DNA from: Prosapia bicincta
Taxonomy: Eukaryota; Arthropoda; Insecta; Hemiptera; Cercopidae
DNA: 64,000 nucleotides
Direction: 5' to 3'
Assembly (NCBI GenBank): GCA_036971475.1
Contig: JBAIZL010000008.1
Span: 12,919,788-12,983,787 of the forward strand
This document shows positions 32,950 to 44,277 of this stretch, one piece after another. A model generated the notes under the pieces. It was given only the letters and a program-made list of their open reading frames with translations. It searched no databases and had not been told where the DNA came from. Both the position numbers and the translations under genes were made by a program. The stretch's first letter is position 1; every line of letters begins with the position of its first letter.

Positions 32950-33300
32950 TTAATCTTTGAAATGCCACCTACTGACCCGCTGCCTTGAATGTGCCAGGTA
33001 CCAAGATCAAACTGAATTTTCGAAAGCGCAAGAGGCGCCTCCTAAGGCCCATCCTATGGTAAAGCAGGCGCCTCCTCCTAAGCAAAAGCCGACTCTGGCC
33101 CATGAGAGGCGAGAAACGGCTCCACCCCTCAAAAGGAAGCTCAGCCTCCTTTAATGTCAGAAGAGAAAGTTAAGGTGTCCGTTAATCCTTCGACAAAATA
33201 GAGCTATGCAAGAGTTGTAGCACCTGAAAAGACCCCAACGAAGGTCACCCAGGGACCTTTAAAAAAGCAAAAAAAAACTGTAGAAACACCAAATCTATAA
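32950..33300 (+). pseudogene. LINE ORF1 C-terminal-like fragment
   Basis: A Pro/Lys-rich run (APPPKQKP, APPLKRKLSLL) is followed in another frame by SYARVVAPEKTPTK, a pattern common in the tails of LINE Gag-like proteins. The parent family is not identified. Confidence 0.4.
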
Positions 33301-33822
33301 CCCAAATTCCAAAAATGCCAACAAATTCTAAAAGAAACCGAATGAAAATATGTGAACGGACATCTGACAATGCAATGCAGTTGGCAATTACATACAAACA
33401 CAATTAGATAACCAAACAATCAATTTTGTCAGGCAAAACTAATTAAAAAAGTAGATTTTTGATAGCCAAATAAAAAAGACGAAGTAAACGAATATCCATA
33501 TCTTTAACACACAAGTACTACAAATCTTTAGATGCTTAGAAACCGGTTTTGTTGAGTATGAGAGTGAGAATCTATGCACTCTACAAAGGTTTAATTTTAA
33601 AGGATACATTTTTTTTAGACCGTTAATAGTTAAATCAATTAATTGCAGTTTAACCTAATCTCGAAGAAACAAAAAACTATAAACAACAGTACTAAAACAT
33701 GGGTGGAGCATTGGTGACATTTAGTAATAATAATAAGTCATTTACTGTCCCAACAAATATTAATGTGATATTTAATTATCTCAGAAATTCATTTATATTG
33801 AATGCTAGCTCTTCTTTTAGTT
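33301..33822. other. Gene-free AT-rich stretch
   Basis: Nothing recognisable; stops in all frames. Confidence 0.5.
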
Positions 33823-35137
33823 TGTATAATCAACACTCTTATTTTAGCCATTGACAAAACCAGTTCTTCCACACCTGTTGGTATTATCAAGAGTGACTGT
33901 AAAAAGATTGTGAAAAATAACCAAAGTGCCAACTCGGTAGTTAATTGTACACTTACTGTATAGAGAAACCAATGTACCTCTCTTCTGATCAGAGATATGG
34001 TAGCAATAGAAGTGAGTTCACTAAGTAACCTATCTATTCAGGATATCATTATTAAAAATGTAACTTTGTTGCACATCCGATAAGATGTTAGCAGTGAAAG
34101 TGGTAATATAGTTTTGCTCATATAAAAAGTAATTGAAGTGATTGTCCTAAGAAATATTCTGTGTACCAATCAGAGCTAGATTAAACCTTGTACTTTTGGT
34201 ATCATACTTATTTGAGTACCAGTAAACTTTAAATAATTAAACCTAGGAGATCTTGTTTTGTAGCTCTACAACTGTCATCATTTACTGAAAATAGTTGAGA
34301 ACAAATTATGTATGTATACAAAATGAAATAAATGGCATAGTGTTATATTATGTTTACTTAAGAAGCTAACTGATAAAATTATATGATTTGTATTTAGTTA
34401 TCATTTACTATTTACTGACTTTTTATTTTAATACAGCATGAAAAATATTCTTGTTTGAAAAATACTTTTTTGTTTGTTTGCTCATTGTAATACTTTTGCT
34501 AATTTCCTTTTTAATAAGCAATAAAATGTCAAATCTTTGAGTTTAATATTGTAACAGAACATAAACTACGAAAATACAACTACAAAATAGTTTAGTCTAC
34601 ACACAACACTCCCAACAAACAATTTAAACCCAACAATAATATCAGCGACATTTAAAACATCCACTGGAGTTTACAAACTAACTTGCAGTTCATGCCCCAG
34701 TATTTACATAGGCCAGACAGGGAGGTCATTCTACACACGTTACCAAGAACATATAAAAGCAATAAAAAACAATAACTACCAATCAAACTTCGCCGATCAT
34801 CTCAACTCCACAAAACACGACTATACAGACATAACATCTAACTTACAAATTCTTTATAAACAACACAGAAATAACCAACGCTACACAACCGAACAATACG
34901 AAATATACAGGCATTTCAAACTACACCCTACACACATACTCAATACAAAATTACATTACAACTTACACGCACTTTTTGTTATCATATCTCCTAATACACA
35001 CAAAATACACCCACATCACCAAAATATCGCACCCCCACCCTAACCTATGTAAACCTTTAGATCAGTTATGGTCTGAGTTGACAAAGGGACACATCTCCCG
35101 AAACGGCCGTCCTCAACAAGCAAAGTAAGAGCTACTC
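33823..35137 (+). repeat. Inverted repeat arm 1 (pair of 60,722-62,034)
   Basis: About 1.3 kb nearly identical to the reverse complement of 60,722-62,034. The left part (33,823-34,560) is AT-rich and non-coding. The right part is the 3' end of a Penelope-like element. Confidence 0.85.
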
Positions 35138-35140
35138 TAG
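34567..35140 (+). mobile_element. Penelope-like element 3' fragment
   Basis: The sequence includes the GIY-YIG endonuclease domain and the 3' untranslated block (ggtctgagttgac, gggacacatctcccgaaacg). It lacks the reverse transcriptase. Confidence 0.8.
34648..35043 (+). pseudogene. GIY-YIG endonuclease domain of Penelope-like element
   Basis: The 131-codon open piece shows GVYKLTCSSCPSIYIGQTGR, with the GIY-type and YIG motifs about 11 residues apart, then the catalytic Arg-containing helix SFYTRYQEHIKAIK and a distal conserved Glu region (TTEQYEIYRHFKLH). In the family this domain nicks target DNA and is fused C-terminal to a telomerase-like RT. Here the RT is absent, so the copy is 5' truncated. 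The copies at 61.1 and 62.1 kb carry a one-base loss in TRYQEHI that this copy lacks. Confidence 0.8.
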
Positions 35141-35159
35141 GCAAATTTAAAACATTTTA

Positions 35160-35840
35160 AAGTGTTTAGTAAAATTATATTTTATAAGTTATTAAAGTAC
35201 TGTGGTTGAATTTATTTGCAACAAATAGTTCAAATCTATTGTTTACAAGTATTATTTAAAACAATTAAGGGGCACAGAAGCAAAGGGGTATATGCGAAGT
35301 TTTCACAAAATAAAACCTATTTTGTTACAGGGTTGAAACTAAATGTACTAAAAACGTTTGTGTCAACAGAATTTTTTTATGATTATTTTCATGTTCAGAT
35401 TATAGTAGCATATAAATTTCAAAAAAAGATCATTAATTAATTTTAATTATAGGTCAAAGGCTCACAAAAAATGTGAGTTTTTTAATAAATATAATTAACA
35501 GAATATCAGAATTTAAAAATGTGTAACTAATTTGTATTACATTGTTATACAACGTTCTGTGTTTAGCAATAACATGTAGAATAACTTAGTTCGTAGTAAA
35601 ATGTGTAGGTTGCTCTGTAAATGGTTTTATCTATTTTCATAGGAAAATGTTATTTTTAATGAAATTCGTAAGCAGAATAAATAATATTGCAATGTATACA
35701 GTAAGTATGATGTATTCGTTTAAGATTTATAATAAGAAAAGTTGTATAATTTCGCCTAATAAATAAAAATTCGTAATGTAGAAAATACTTCTCATAGCTT
35801 ACTTGGAATGTTTTTTTAATTTAGACCAAAACTTACACAA
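35160..35840 (+). repeat. Repeat P1, long copy 4
   Basis: It is homologous to 29,335-30,035 in the same orientation and ends just before LINE E ORF1 sequence. Confidence 0.7.
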
Positions 35841-35889
35841 TTACCTGTAGCCAGGGGACACACATGAAAAAATTTTCCCCGCGACAGTC

Positions 35890-36907
35890 TCGGAGTTCAG
35901 AACACTGCAGAAAGGTCTACGTGACCTCAACATAGAATTCCACACTTTCAGTCTTCCAGAAGATCGAGAGCTGAAAGTGGTAATAAGGGGAATCCCTTAC
36001 TTCACAGATGTCTCCGAGATTAAATCGGAACTCGAATCACACGGTTATCAAGTCAACCACGTCACCCCTTTACTTACAAAGGACAAACGCCCAGTCAACG
36101 TTTTCCTAGTCAAACTTGGACGCGAAGGTAACTTCAATAACATCTATGTTCTACCTAAGAATCCAAGTAGAACCATTCAACTCGCGTCCGGGCATCCCAC
36201 AGTGTTTCGCTTGTCAGCGTTATGTTCACAGCTCCTTAAATTGTTACTTGTCTCCTCGTTGCGTTAAGTGCGGCTTAAACCATGAGATAGGTCAATGCCA
36301 GAAACAGCCGTTGGACGCCCCCAAATGCTGCAACTGTGGTGGGGACCACACTGCAAATTACAGGGGCTGCTCCCACTACAAGGTGCTCCTTCAGCGTCAA
36401 CGTCAACGCAGACAGGCTCCAGCCCAGCGCCAGGACAACAGGCCCACCGAAATCAGATCCAGGACTTCTACAACTCCAGCAGCAAGACCATCGACAGGGG
36501 CTTCTTCCAGCTTCAGACCAGCACCGCCCCCAAAACCACTAGTCCAGTCATTTGCAACCGTAGCATCCACCAACTCAACTCACTCCTCCAACTCTCGACA
36601 ATCTATCGAGGCGACAGCCTCTCACTCAGTCAATCCATCAACCTCATCCTCCACCGCCCCTGCAGCAGACCTTCCTCAACCACCAACCCCCGCTCAACTC
36701 ACCAATTCAAATCCCGACCCATACCCCACCGATCTAGCCCCCTTACAGCAACCTTCGCCCAACGCATCACCCGTACTCTCAAACGCTGTCCTCACTAAGT
36801 TTATACAGGACCTCATTCCAAAACTCCTTCAAGCCCGAGACGTCCAATCCCTTCTCACCATCATCCTGACTTCCGTCACTACTGTTCTCCTCGGTCATGG
36901 CCAGTGA
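35890..36907 (+). pseudogene. Jockey-type ORF1, LINE E, first copy
   Basis: It contains the pre-knuckle domain (ELKVVIRGIPYFTDVSEI, RPVNVFLVKLGREGNF) and, after a small gap and frame change near 36,140, the knuckles CFACQRYVHSSLNC, CVKCGLNHEIGQC and CCNCGGDHTANYRGC. A Ser/Pro/Thr-rich tail stops at 36,907, overlapping the ORF2 ATG at 36,896. The first knuckle has Val where relatives have Gly. It is the RNA-binding Gag-like product of the LINE. Confidence 0.78.
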
Positions 36908-36938
36908 ATTTCGTGTCTTGGCATGGAACGCCTGTGGC
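36193..36938 (+). repeat. Tandem duplication in LINE E, unit 1
   Basis: It starts catcccacagtg and ends after the ORF2 start (MASEFRVLAWNACG). Unit 2 follows with no spacer. Confidence 0.85.
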
Positions 36939-37657
36939 CATCCATCAGTGCTTTGCTTGTCAGCGGTATGGGCACAACTCCTTAAACTGTTACTTGTCTC
37001 CTCGATGCGTGAAAAGCGGTTTAAACCATGAGTTAGGGACAATGCCAGAAAAAGCCGTTGGACGCCCCTAAATGCTGCAACTGTGGTGGGGACCACACTG
37101 CAAATTACAGGGGCTGCTCCCACTACAAGGTACTCCTTCAACGTCAACGTCAACGTAGACAGACAGGCTCTCCAGCCCAGCGCCAGGACACCAGGCCCAC
37201 CGAAAACAGATCCAGGACTTCTAAAACTCCAGCAGCGACAGGGGCTTCGTCCAGCTTTAGACCAGTCATTTGCAACCGTTAGCATCCACCAACTCATCTC
37301 ACTCCTCCAACTCTCGACAATCAATTGAGGCGATAGCCTCTCACACAGTCAATCCATCATCCTCATCCTCCACTGTCCCCGCAGCAGACCTTCCTCAACC
37401 ACCAACCCCCGCTCAACTCACCAATTCAAATCCCGACCTATACCCCACCAATCCAGCCCCCTCACAGCAACCCTCGCCCAACGCATCACCCGTACTCTCA
37501 AACGCCGTCCTCACTAAGTTTATACAGGACCTCATTCCAAAACTCCTTCAAGCCCGAGACGTCCAATCCCTTTTCACCATCATCCTGACTTCCGTCACTA
37601 CTGTTCTCCTCGGTCATGGCCAGTGAATTTCGTGTCTTGGCATGGAACGCCTGTGGT
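36939..37657 (+). repeat. Tandem duplication in LINE E, unit 2
   Basis: It starts catccatcagtg and ends at the second ORF2 start. It differs from unit 1 by substitutions and several small indels, notably a ~40-nt deletion near 37,260. The ORF1 tail in this unit ends at 37,626. Confidence 0.85.
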
Positions 37658-40325
37658 CTTGGCCGTAGGAGAGCAGAACTCCAAAGCTTCATGACAGAAT
37701 ACAACATTGACATCGCCCTCGTTTCCGAAACCCACCAAACCCCTCCCTTCGCTTTTCCTTGCCGTCCTATGCTGTCCACAGGACTGATAGGCCGCTTACC
37801 ACAGGAGCGCATTCATCTGGCGGAACTGCGGTCCTCGTGCATCGTCGGATCTCGCACCAACGTGTAGCTGTTCTCACCTCCATCATTGAGAACACGGCGG
37901 TTGAGGTTTCGATCAACAACGTCACCACCACCATGTCTTCCACATACAAACCTCCTAACTCCAATCTTCTCTCTGCCGACCTTGCCAGTCTCCTTCTCAC
38001 CCCAAACCAGGTCCTCATAGCTGGGGACCTAAACTATAAGCATCCCTCCTGGAATAGCAAATCCTCCAACACCTCCGGGAAAAAACTCTTCCGGTTCGCC
38101 TCCTCGCATCCCTCCATAGCCATCCTAGGACCAACTGATCCTACCCACATTCCTTCAAACCCCAACCACCTCCCAGACGTCCTCGACATCGCCATCATAA
38201 ATAACTTTCACTCCCAAGTAACGGTCTCCTCTATCAATGCCCTATCTTCCGATCACAACCCTATCCTCATTTCCATTTCAAATTCCACTACCCTCTCCTT
38301 ACCCTAACCGCTGAGGCGAGTAAATTGGAGAGATTTCCACGAGGATGTCTCTCGGTTACTCCCTCCGGACCTCCCAACCATCTCCTCTACCGACGATCTC
38401 GACAACCTCTCTCGCCTGGTCGAAGTCACACTATCCTCCGCCATCTAAAAAAACTTCTCCCTTACCTCCACTGCTTCTCGGAGGTCTTCCCTTCCAGAGC
38501 ACATCCTGGTCGAAATCTCTAAAAAACGACGCCTAAGACGCTCATGGCAGTACACGCGATGTCCGACGGTCAAGAGGCAACTAAACTCGCAGATCCGCCT
38601 GGTCAAGGCGCTGCTGGAATGTCATTCCACCGACACTTGGCAGGCCTACTTGGATACTTTGGACATCACGGATGGATCAGTCTGGAAGGCAACCCGTCAG
38701 CTACTCCGGGAAAAGAGGTCTAGCCACCCGCTCCTTAACGGGAGTGGCCTGGTATACTCTCCGTCCGACAAGGCCGAGGTCTTTGCTGACTCCCTGGAGC
38801 TGCCGTTCTCTCCTCATCCGGGAATCGTCGACCGCTCTCACTCCATCATGGTGAACAGGTTTCTCCAAGATTACTTCGGTAGTGAGCCGAAGTTGGAGAA
38901 ACTAGAGTTCGCCATGCAGGACGTCTGTTCCGCCATCCATAAACTCAAACCCAAGAAAGCTCTTGGCATCGACTCCATCAACTCCACTGCCCTGAAAACT
39001 CACCTCCAATCCTCATCTCCTATCTCCAACTAATTTTCAACTCTTCTATCCGACTCCACCACTTCCCCTCCTGCTGGAAATCAGCAAAAGTTATCCTCAT
39101 TCTTAAACCTCATAAACCACGCAATCAACCCGACAGTTACCGCCCTATCTCCCTTCTCCCAATCATATCCAAGTTATTTGAACGACTACTTCATTCTTAC
39201 ATCTTCCCCATTCTGGACGGAGTCATCAGACAGGAGCAATTCGGTTTCCGGAGAGAGCACTCCACTACACAGCAACTAATGCGAGTCACGAGTGCTGTAG
39301 TGGATGCCTTCAATAAGAGAAAGTCCACCACTGCAGTCTTCCTTGATGTCAGCAAGGCGTTCGACCGCGTCTGGCACCCCGGACTCCTATATAAATTGGC
39401 CACCAGTCCCCTTCCTCCTCCCATCGTCTTCCTCCTCAGATCCTACCTCTCCGGCAGGAACTTTTCGGTTTCTGTCGAAGGCTGTATTTCCTCCTTTAGG
39501 CCGATCTCTGCTGGAGTGCTACAGGGATCTGTCTTAGGTCCTCTCCTTTACCTCCTGTACACTAACGACATTCCTCTCCTTCCAGACGTATCCCTATCAT
39601 TGTACGCGGATGACGCCATGTTCTTTACTAGTTCCTGGAGCATTCCTAAAACATGCAAGACCATCCAAATGCAACTAGACCTCCTGTCGCCCTGGCTTCG
39701 TAAATGGAAAACTGCGGTCAACACTGACAAGTCTGAAGCTATATGCTTCACCCGTAAACGTCAACCGCAGACCAAAGCCATCACTCTTGACGGGAGGTCT
39801 ATTGCTTGGAGGTCTTCAGTCAAATACCTTGGCGTCATCCTCGACAAGCGTCTTTCCTTCTCCAAACACGCTAACATTGTCCGTTCAAAAGGTTTAGCCA
39901 TCCGCTTCAAGCTCTTCCCCCTCCTCTCCCGTCACAGTCCTATCCCCCTAAAAGTCAAATACCTCCTTTACCTAATGCTCATTCGTCCCGTCCTCACCTA
40001 CGCCGCACCTGTCTGGTGGCCACTTATCACCAAAATCTCAAAAAACCGTCTCGAGGCAGTCCAGTCCCGAACTCTAAGATTCATATCAAACTCTCCTCTC
40101 TTCCTCTCAAACCTCAACATACGCCAATCCTTTCACGCTCCCACCCTGTCCGAATTCACACGTGCCCTGTCCGCTAAGCTTTTCGGCACCGCCGAAAGCT
40201 CAAAATACTCACATATCCGAGCCCTAAGCGATACGACCGGTCCTCCTCCCATCTTCCGCCCCCGTCCCAAAATCCTACTGGACCCCCCCATAACAACAAC
40301 CTTTAACGCCTTTTCCTCTCTTTAA
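37616..40325 (+). pseudogene. Jockey-type ORF2 (endonuclease-RT), LINE E
   Basis: The second-copy ATG at 37,616 opens MASEFRVLAWNACGLGRRR and IDIALVSETHQTP, then a frame change near 37,760. The endonuclease continues with GGTAVLVHRRISHQ, VLIAGDLNYKHPSWNS and NALSSDHNPILISI to a stop at 38,307. After one more broken stretch come DGSVWKATRQLLREK, KLKPKKALGIDSINS and a stop near 39,033. RT continues in 39,050-40,325 with DSYRPISLLPI, EQFGFRREHSTTQQL, AVFLDVSKAFDRVWH, GVLQGSVLGPLLYLLYTND and the active site LYADDAMFF. The catalytic Asp pair is intact but the protein is interrupted at least three times. Confidence 0.85.
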
Positions 40326-40444
40326 CTAACTCCATTTCATCAAGTATTATACACATTTCTACACTCATATGTCACTACACCTACACTACACACATGCTAT
40401 CACATGTGAAAAATTATTATGTCATGTAAAAAAAAAAAAAAAAA

Positions 40445-43200
40445 CAGTCCTACAGAACAGATCGCCCACTCTCCATGAGCCAACGCCCTTCCGGAGGCAC
40501 AGCGGTGTTAGTTCACAGAAGGATAGCTCACCAGGTTTTACCAAATCTTTCCAACACCGGCATTGAACATACCTGTGTTCAAGCGCACTATGAAGGCACT
40601 AACCTACTCATATTCTCCACTTACCTACAACCTGTTGCGAGGCTATCCAACTCAGACCTAGACTCTCTACAGCACAGACGACCCCATCATTCTCATGGGG
40701 GATCTCAATTCCAAACATCCTGCCTCTAACGTCTCCAATAGACACGGCAATGTTCTCCATAATTATCTGGCCAACAGGCCCAACCTCAAAGTACTGGGAC
40801 TAGCTGAGCCCACATACTATCCACACAATCACAGGCTCAGGCCTGATGTCCTCGACATTGCCGTGCTTAAAAACATCGTTCTCAAACACTCACTCATCAG
40901 CACAGGTGAACTAAGCTCCGACCACAACCCAATCCTTCTGACAATTGGCGACCCCCTGGCTAATCGCCTCCCCCCAGCCAAGTTGTCAACGAGAACCAAC
41001 TGGAGACGCTACAATGAGTGCCTTCTACGAATATCTCCGGAACATGGCAACCCGATTGACAACAGCGGGGATATCGATCGTGAGGCCGACAGAATACAGG
41101 CAGCCCTCTTACATGCAGCCAAGGTCAGCTCCCACACCACTGTACGTGGTGGTGCAAAGACTGAGCTTCCATCCTATATTCAAGTAGAGCTGGCGAAGAA
41201 ACGCCGACTGCGCCGTACATGGCACTTCACCCGCGCGCCCTCAGTTAAGAGGGAACTAAATGCCCAGACTCAACTAGTCAAGATCTTACTAGAATCGCAC
41301 GCGGAGGAGGAATGGTTCAAATTCCTCTCCTCCGTAAACACAGAGAATGGTTCTCTGTGGAAATTAAATCGCCAGCTCTTAGCAACTAAATCGCCACGCA
41401 AACCACTCCTTGGTCAGCAGGGTCTGGCTTACTCCCCGGAGGATAAGGCCGAAACGTTCGCTGATTCCTTAGAAGACCAGTTCACACCAAATGCACACAT
41501 CTACGACACCGAACATGTTGAACATGTAAGGGACTATCTCGAAATCTATCTAAACGGTCCACTCGGCAGACCACCAGACCAGTGATCAGGTGGCGCAAAC
41601 CATATCAAACCTTAACCCCCGCTGAGCCCCTGGATTGAATGGCATATCCAATCACGCACTCAAGATAGTTCCTCTCCCCATGTTGATGTCTATCACCAAT
41701 CTCTTCAACGGAATCATGCGAACACGCCACTACCCTACTTCATGGAAGGGAGCAAAAGTAGTCCTGTTCCTTAAACAAAGCAAAAGCTCTCTTCTTCCCA
41801 AAAACTACAGGCCAATATCACTTCTACCCAACCTCTCAAAGGTCTTTGAGAGTCTACTAAACGATAGGCTGCTACAATACATAGCCCCTACTATACGCAG
41901 TGAGCAATACGGCTTCCGCAGTGGCCATTCCACAATCCTGCAATTAGTGTGGTTAACTCCCTCGCAGATGGCTTCAACACCAAAAGTCACAACATCGCTG
42001 TATTCCTGGATATCAGCAAAGCGTTTGACAGGAGGGCCTCCTGTACAAACTAGCGAACAGTCCCGTACCTCCATGCTATGTACACCTCATTCATTCGTAC
42101 CTCGACAACAGGTGGTTCCAGGCGTCCGTTGAAGGTACTCTGTCCACGCGACGTCCGATTGAGGCTGGAGTGCCTCCAGGCTCAGTTCTGTTGCCGTTAT
42201 TGTATCTTGTATACACTAATGACGTCCCCCTATACCCATCTGTCCGACTGCGACTCTTTGCTGACGACTCCATGTTTCAGTATCGCACTCTTAATAATAA
42301 TTTTGGAGTTCGATACATGAAGAAACAATTAGACCTTCTCCAACCGTGGCTTCGGAAGTGGAGAATCGCAGTCAACACGGACAAAACTGAAGCCGTTTGT
42401 TTCAGTAACAAACGAGCTTGTCCTGTCGCAACACTCTTTCTCAACAACAGTCCCATAGCATGGAAAACCACAGTACAGAATCTACGGGTGACGCTTGACA
42501 ACAAGCTCACCTTCCAGCCCCATCTCCGACGTGCGATCGGAAAGGCTATTTGCGCCCGCCAAAGGCTTTTCCCTGCCATCCGTGGAGCTGGGAACCCTAT
42601 CCCAATGTCCGTCAGGCTGATGGTGTACAAAATGTACATCAGACCCATCATCATCTACGCAGCCCCCGATTGGTACTCCCTTCTGAGCGATGCATCAAAG
42701 AGGAAGCTGCACTCTTTTCAAAACGTCACGCTCAGACTAATCACTAACTCCCCGTGGTATGTAAAAAACACAGTAATAGCCGCGGGACTTAACGTCCCAT
42801 CCCTAGATGATTTCATCATTCAACTAACTACGTCACTCAGAGATCGAGCAGAACGCTCCTCCCATCCGAATCTGTCGGCAATAGTCACAGATCCGGCACC
42901 GCTTCCGACGCGCAGGAATCGACCCCTGTGCTTCGTCTACGAGCCACCATGAAAGTCGAAAATCTAAAATCCACACCTCACCAAAATCCAAGCCAAAACA
43001 AATCAGTCCAATCAACAGCAAAGCACATCACACAACGTTCAAATTACCAAGCAACCACGTACAAAATTTACATGTAAATGACCTCACTGATGCCTATAAA
43101 TCAATTAGCCAAACCAAAATTTTGAAAAAGCCTACCATAAAGTCAAATAACATTAATTAAACTGCTGTAAATGAGTTTTTCAGAAACGGCACATCATAGG
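40445..43200 (+). mobile_element. Jockey-type LINE F (5' truncated)
   Basis: It starts inside the endonuclease directly after the LINE E poly(A). It ends in a 3' untranslated region (42,953 to about 43,200) whose exact end is unclear because I see no poly(A). It belongs to a subfamily different from C and E. Confidence 0.75.
40446..42952 (+). pseudogene. Jockey-type ORF2 (endonuclease-RT), LINE F
   Basis: Endonuclease: GGTAVLVHRRIAHQV, ILMGDLNSKHPASN, RPDVLDIAV, ELSSDHNPILLTI. A linker runs to a stop at 41,585. RT: NYRPISLLPNLSKVFE, EQYGFRSGHSTILQL, a frame change near 41,950, then after further shifts PPGSVLLPLLYLVYTND and the active site LFADDSMFQ. The C-terminal part reads through to FVYEPP and a stop at 42,952. 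It lacks ORF1 and the first ~40 residues of the endonuclease. A matching 3' fragment lies at 30,440-30,600. Confidence 0.82.
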
Positions 43201-43268
43201 AGCTCAACACGACTGCTCCGCCAAGCAACCCAAGTTAACAGTAATGTAGAGACGATTGAATAACCTCG

Positions 43269-43308
43269 GGCAAAAGCCAAAACGTGAGTAGCGGTTAATG
43301 CTTTTGCC
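43269..43308. other. Small perfect hairpin
   Basis: GGCAAAAGC (43,269-43,277) and GCTTTTGCC (43,300-43,308) form a 9-bp inverted repeat with a 22-nt loop, followed by TGAAG. It lies between LINE F and LINE G. The function is unknown; it could be the end of an unrecognised element. Confidence 0.4.
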
Positions 43309-43374
43309 TGAAGTTGACCTCTCTTCTACTGTTTGTAGGCTAGTTATATGACGAATTAAATGGCACGTTTTAGA

Positions 43375-44277
43375 AGGTATAAACTGTCCTCAATGTTCTT
43401 TTTGAGAGTGCAAGTGGAAACCTTCAGTAGACTTTCACCTCCCGCCCTGGCATTCACCAATGCTTCGCCTGCCAGAAGTACGGGCATAGTTCCCTGAGCT
43501 GCCATCTCTCGCCTCGCAGTGTCAATTGCGGCAAACAACCTCTCGAGGCCCCCAAGTGCTGCATTTGCGGTTGCGAGGACACGGCCAATTAATTATCGAG
43601 GATGCCCACATTACAAAGTACTGTTACAGCGACAGAACACTCGAAAGCAATAGCTCGGTTCATCAAATCACAGCTCCCAGACGACCAGGGACACAATCAA
43701 CCACAGCGCCATCAACCACAGCGCCATCAACCTCAGGCGCTCCTCCAAAGCCACTTCAGAGGCCATTCTCCTCCGCAGTCTCCGCCACCTTATCGACTCC
43801 AGCGTCGAAGCTCACACCGGGACCCTCAGCACCTTCAGCGTCGAGGCCTACAACAGGAACTTCAGCTTCACTCACTAACCCAGCGCTGCCGGCACCAAAA
43901 CTTGAAACCCCACCGGCTACCTATCTGGACTCCATGGACGTTTCGGATGGATCAGTGTGGAAAGCAACCCGTCAGCTACTGCGGGAAAAGAGGCTAAGCC
44001 GCCCACTCCGCGGCGGGAGTGGCCTGGTATACTCTCCGTCCGACAAGGCCGAGGTCTTTGGTGAATCTCTGGAACTGCAGTTCTCTCCTCATCCGGGAAT
44101 CGAAGACCGCTCTCACTCCGCCCTGGTGGACGAATATCTCCAAGGCTACTTTGGCCAAAAGTCGGAGCCTGAGGATCTTCAATTCACCAGGCAGGACATC
44201 ATTGCCGACATTTAGAAGCTGAAACCTAAGAAGGCTCCAGGCCTTGACTCCATTAACTCCACCCCTCTAAAACACTG
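43375..44277 (+). pseudogene. Jockey-type LINE G: ORF1 joined to pre-RT by internal deletion
   Basis: ORF1 pieces are FFLRVQVETF, decayed knuckles (QCFACQKYGHSSLSC across a frame change; CCICGCEDTAN) and a Pro/Thr/Ser-rich tail. The same frame (43,526-44,215) then continues into TYLDSMDVSDGSVWKATR, a segment that in LINE E lies upstream of the RT, about 700 codons farther on. The whole endonuclease is missing. A TAG at 44,213-44,215 and KLKPKKAPGLDSINS follow, and the copy stops at about 44,277 before the RT core. Closest in sequence to LINE C. Confidence 0.75.

Larger units (their letters stand above)
35855..40444 (+). mobile_element. Jockey-type LINE E
   Basis: Same family as LINE C, shown by a shared 3' end and protein similarity. 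It has ORF1, ORF2, a ~100-nt 3' untranslated region and an 18-nt poly(A) at 40,427-40,444. It contains an internal tandem duplication of the ORF1 3' half and ORF2 start. The poly(A) directly abuts 5'-truncated LINE F. Confidence 0.85.

Noticed and set aside
40427..44277. A telomeric retrotransposon array
   Set aside because: The plus- and minus-strand arrays face opposite ways and are interspersed with other elements, so a telomere is not supported by this window alone.
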